A stretch of DNA of 7,058 bases. It comes from Candidatus Omnitrophota bacterium. GTDB taxonomy: Bacteria > Omnitrophota > Gorgyraeia > Gygaellales > Profunditerraquicolaceae. The notes beneath the pieces were generated by a model. The model was not told the DNA's origin and did not search any database. It saw only the letters and a list, made by a program, of their open reading frames with translations. The stretch is from contig VGKM01000057.1 in the NCBI GenBank assembly GCA_016867005.1, forward strand, positions 1-7,058, given 5' to 3'. A program made the translations under genes and the position numbers. This document shows positions 6,271-7,058 of this stretch, in pieces (the first letter of the stretch is position 1; each line of letters begins with the position of its first letter).

Positions 6271-6643
6271 GGATAGGATCGACCTGGGTATTTTAGGAGA
6301 AACAAAAGCTGCCGATTTCCTTAAATCAAAAGGTTACAAGATCTTGGCCAGGAATTACAGGACTAAATTGGGAGAAATCGATATCGTGGCTTTAGACAGA
6401 GGCACGGTTTGTTTTGTAGAGGTAAAGGCCCGTTCAACGGATAAATTCGGCAGCCCCGTTGAGGCAATATCAGGTTTTAAAATGAAACAGATTTCCCGCG
6501 CCGCGCTCTTATATTTAAAAGACCGCAAAATTACAGATAGAAGCGCCCGATTTGATGTGGTATCGGTAGTTTTTAATAATAACCGCCCGGAAATCTCTCT
6601 TATTCAGAATGCATTTGAACTGGAGCAAAGATTCGCTTTGTAA
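6263..6643 (+). CDS. yraN: UPF0102 family nuclease-fold protein YraN
   Basis: The 126-residue protein belongs to the YraN/UPF0102 family, which has a predicted PD-(D/E)xK endonuclease-like fold and a role linked to DNA metabolism that is not well established. Family blocks are LGILGETKAADFLKSKGYKILARNYR at 8-33, then the predicted metal site GEIDIVA with E38 and D40, and VCFVEVKAR with E53 and K55. RFDVVSV at 95-101 is also typical. All putative catalytic positions are present. The GTG start has a strong Shine-Dalgarno and gives the expected N-terminus. Its place directly after rnhB is a conserved arrangement. The stop is followed after 3 bases by the next gene. Confidence 0.93.
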   Translation: MSRDRIDLGILGETKAADFLKSKGYKILARNYRTKLGEIDIVALDRGTVCFVEVKARSTDKFGSPVEAISGFKMKQISRAALLYLKDRKITDRSARFDVVSVVFNNNRPEISLIQNAFELEQRFAL

Positions 6644-6646
6644 ATA

Positions 6647-7058
6647 ATGATGACAGATTATGAGATCGCCTTAAGGGCAAAAAAAATCCCAATACAAAAA
6701 ATATCCGCCAAATTAAGGATTGATAAGAAATACCTTGTCCCATACGGAAACTATATTGCCAAGATCGATCTGGGGATCCTTGAGAAGATCAAAACAAGAA
6801 ACAAAGGTAAACTTATTTTGGTCACTGCGATTACTCCTACCCCTTTAGGCGAAGGCAAGACCGTTACCACAATCGGCCTTTCAATGGCATTAAACAGGAT
6901 CGGTAAGTTTGCTTCATGCTGTATCAGGCAGCCGTCCATGGGGCCGGTTTTCGGGATCAAAGGTTCAGCAGCAGGAGGAGGGTATTCCCAGGTCCTTCCC
7001 CGGGAAGATTTTGATCTGCATTTTACCGGAGATGCGCATGCAGTAGGCCTTGCACATA
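6647..7058 (+). CDS. fhs: Formate-tetrahydrofolate ligase, N-terminal part (3' truncated by window)
   Basis: The open frame from tandem ATG codons at 6647 and 6650 continues to the window edge, giving about 137 of the usual roughly 555 residues. The enzyme joins formate to tetrahydrofolate using ATP to give 10-formyltetrahydrofolate, for purine and formyl-Met synthesis and for the methyl branch of the Wood-Ljungdahl pathway in acetogen-like anaerobes. Visible blocks are DYEIALRAKKIPI at 4-16, LILVTAITPTP at 56-66, the ATP-binding loop TPLGEGKT at 65-72, and RQPSMGPVFGIKGSAAGGGYSQV near 95-117, followed by LHFTGDAHAVG. These are characteristic of the family. It starts 3 bases after yraN without a visible Shine-Dalgarno, so it probably shares the transcript. 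Which of the two ATGs is used cannot be decided. Its catabolic or biosynthetic role here is not shown by the window. Confidence 0.94.
   Translation, partial: MMTDYEIALRAKKIPIQKISAKLRIDKKYLVPYGNYIAKIDLGILEKIKTRNKGKLILVTAITPTPLGEGKTVTTIGLSMALNRIGKFASCCIRQPSMGPVFGIKGSAAGGGYSQVLPREDFDLHFTGDAHAVGLAH

Overview
The window is a compact, entirely plus-strand bacterial gene string with essentially no long non-coding DNA: the largest gap is about 75 bases. In order it holds the 3' end of a SpoIID/LytB-type cell-wall protein, queA, an ECF sigma factor, a zinc-finger anti-sigma factor fused to a DUF4349 domain, tgt, trmD, rplS (ribosomal protein L19), rnhB (RNase HII), yraN (UPF0102) and the 5' end of a formate-tetrahydrofolate ligase gene. 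The moderately AT-rich composition, a SpoIID homologue next to queuosine genes, and a formate-tetrahydrofolate ligase attached to the string suggest an uncultured anaerobic lineage such as Omnitrophota or a relative. This is inference from gene content and protein flavour only, not a demonstrated placement.

Layout. Bases 1-1357 are spoIID-like and queA, overlapping by 17 bases. Bases 1358-3487 form a self-contained regulatory cassette. It has an ECF-type promoter-like sequence (1365-1393), the sigma gene, a 4-base overlap into the anti-sigma gene behind a near-perfect Shine-Dalgarno, and a 12-bp hairpin that looks like its terminator (3453-3487). Bases 3501-6643 are a dense housekeeping run with 11-base and 8-base overlaps and gaps of 5 to 22 bases. 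Fhs begins 3 bases after yraN and runs off the right edge.

How the genes work together. QueA and Tgt act in queuosine synthesis at tRNA position 34, and TrmD makes m1G at tRNA position 37, so three anticodon-loop enzymes sit almost side by side. TrmD, L19, RNase HII and YraN follow the widespread trmD-rplS-rnhB-yraN order, but the rpsP and rimM genes that usually precede trmD are absent here, with tgt in their place. The sigma/anti-sigma pair is a transmembrane signalling unit, probably sensing the envelope. It interrupts the usual queA-tgt adjacency.

The points most worth a second look are the anti-sigma/DUF4349 fusion with two membrane segments, its embedding as a cassette with its own signals in the queA-tgt cluster, a GC-rich palindromic in-frame insertion in queA, and a Glu at the expected catalytic Asp of TrmD. 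No mobile element, CRISPR array, tRNA or rRNA was seen. No wholly new system is evident.
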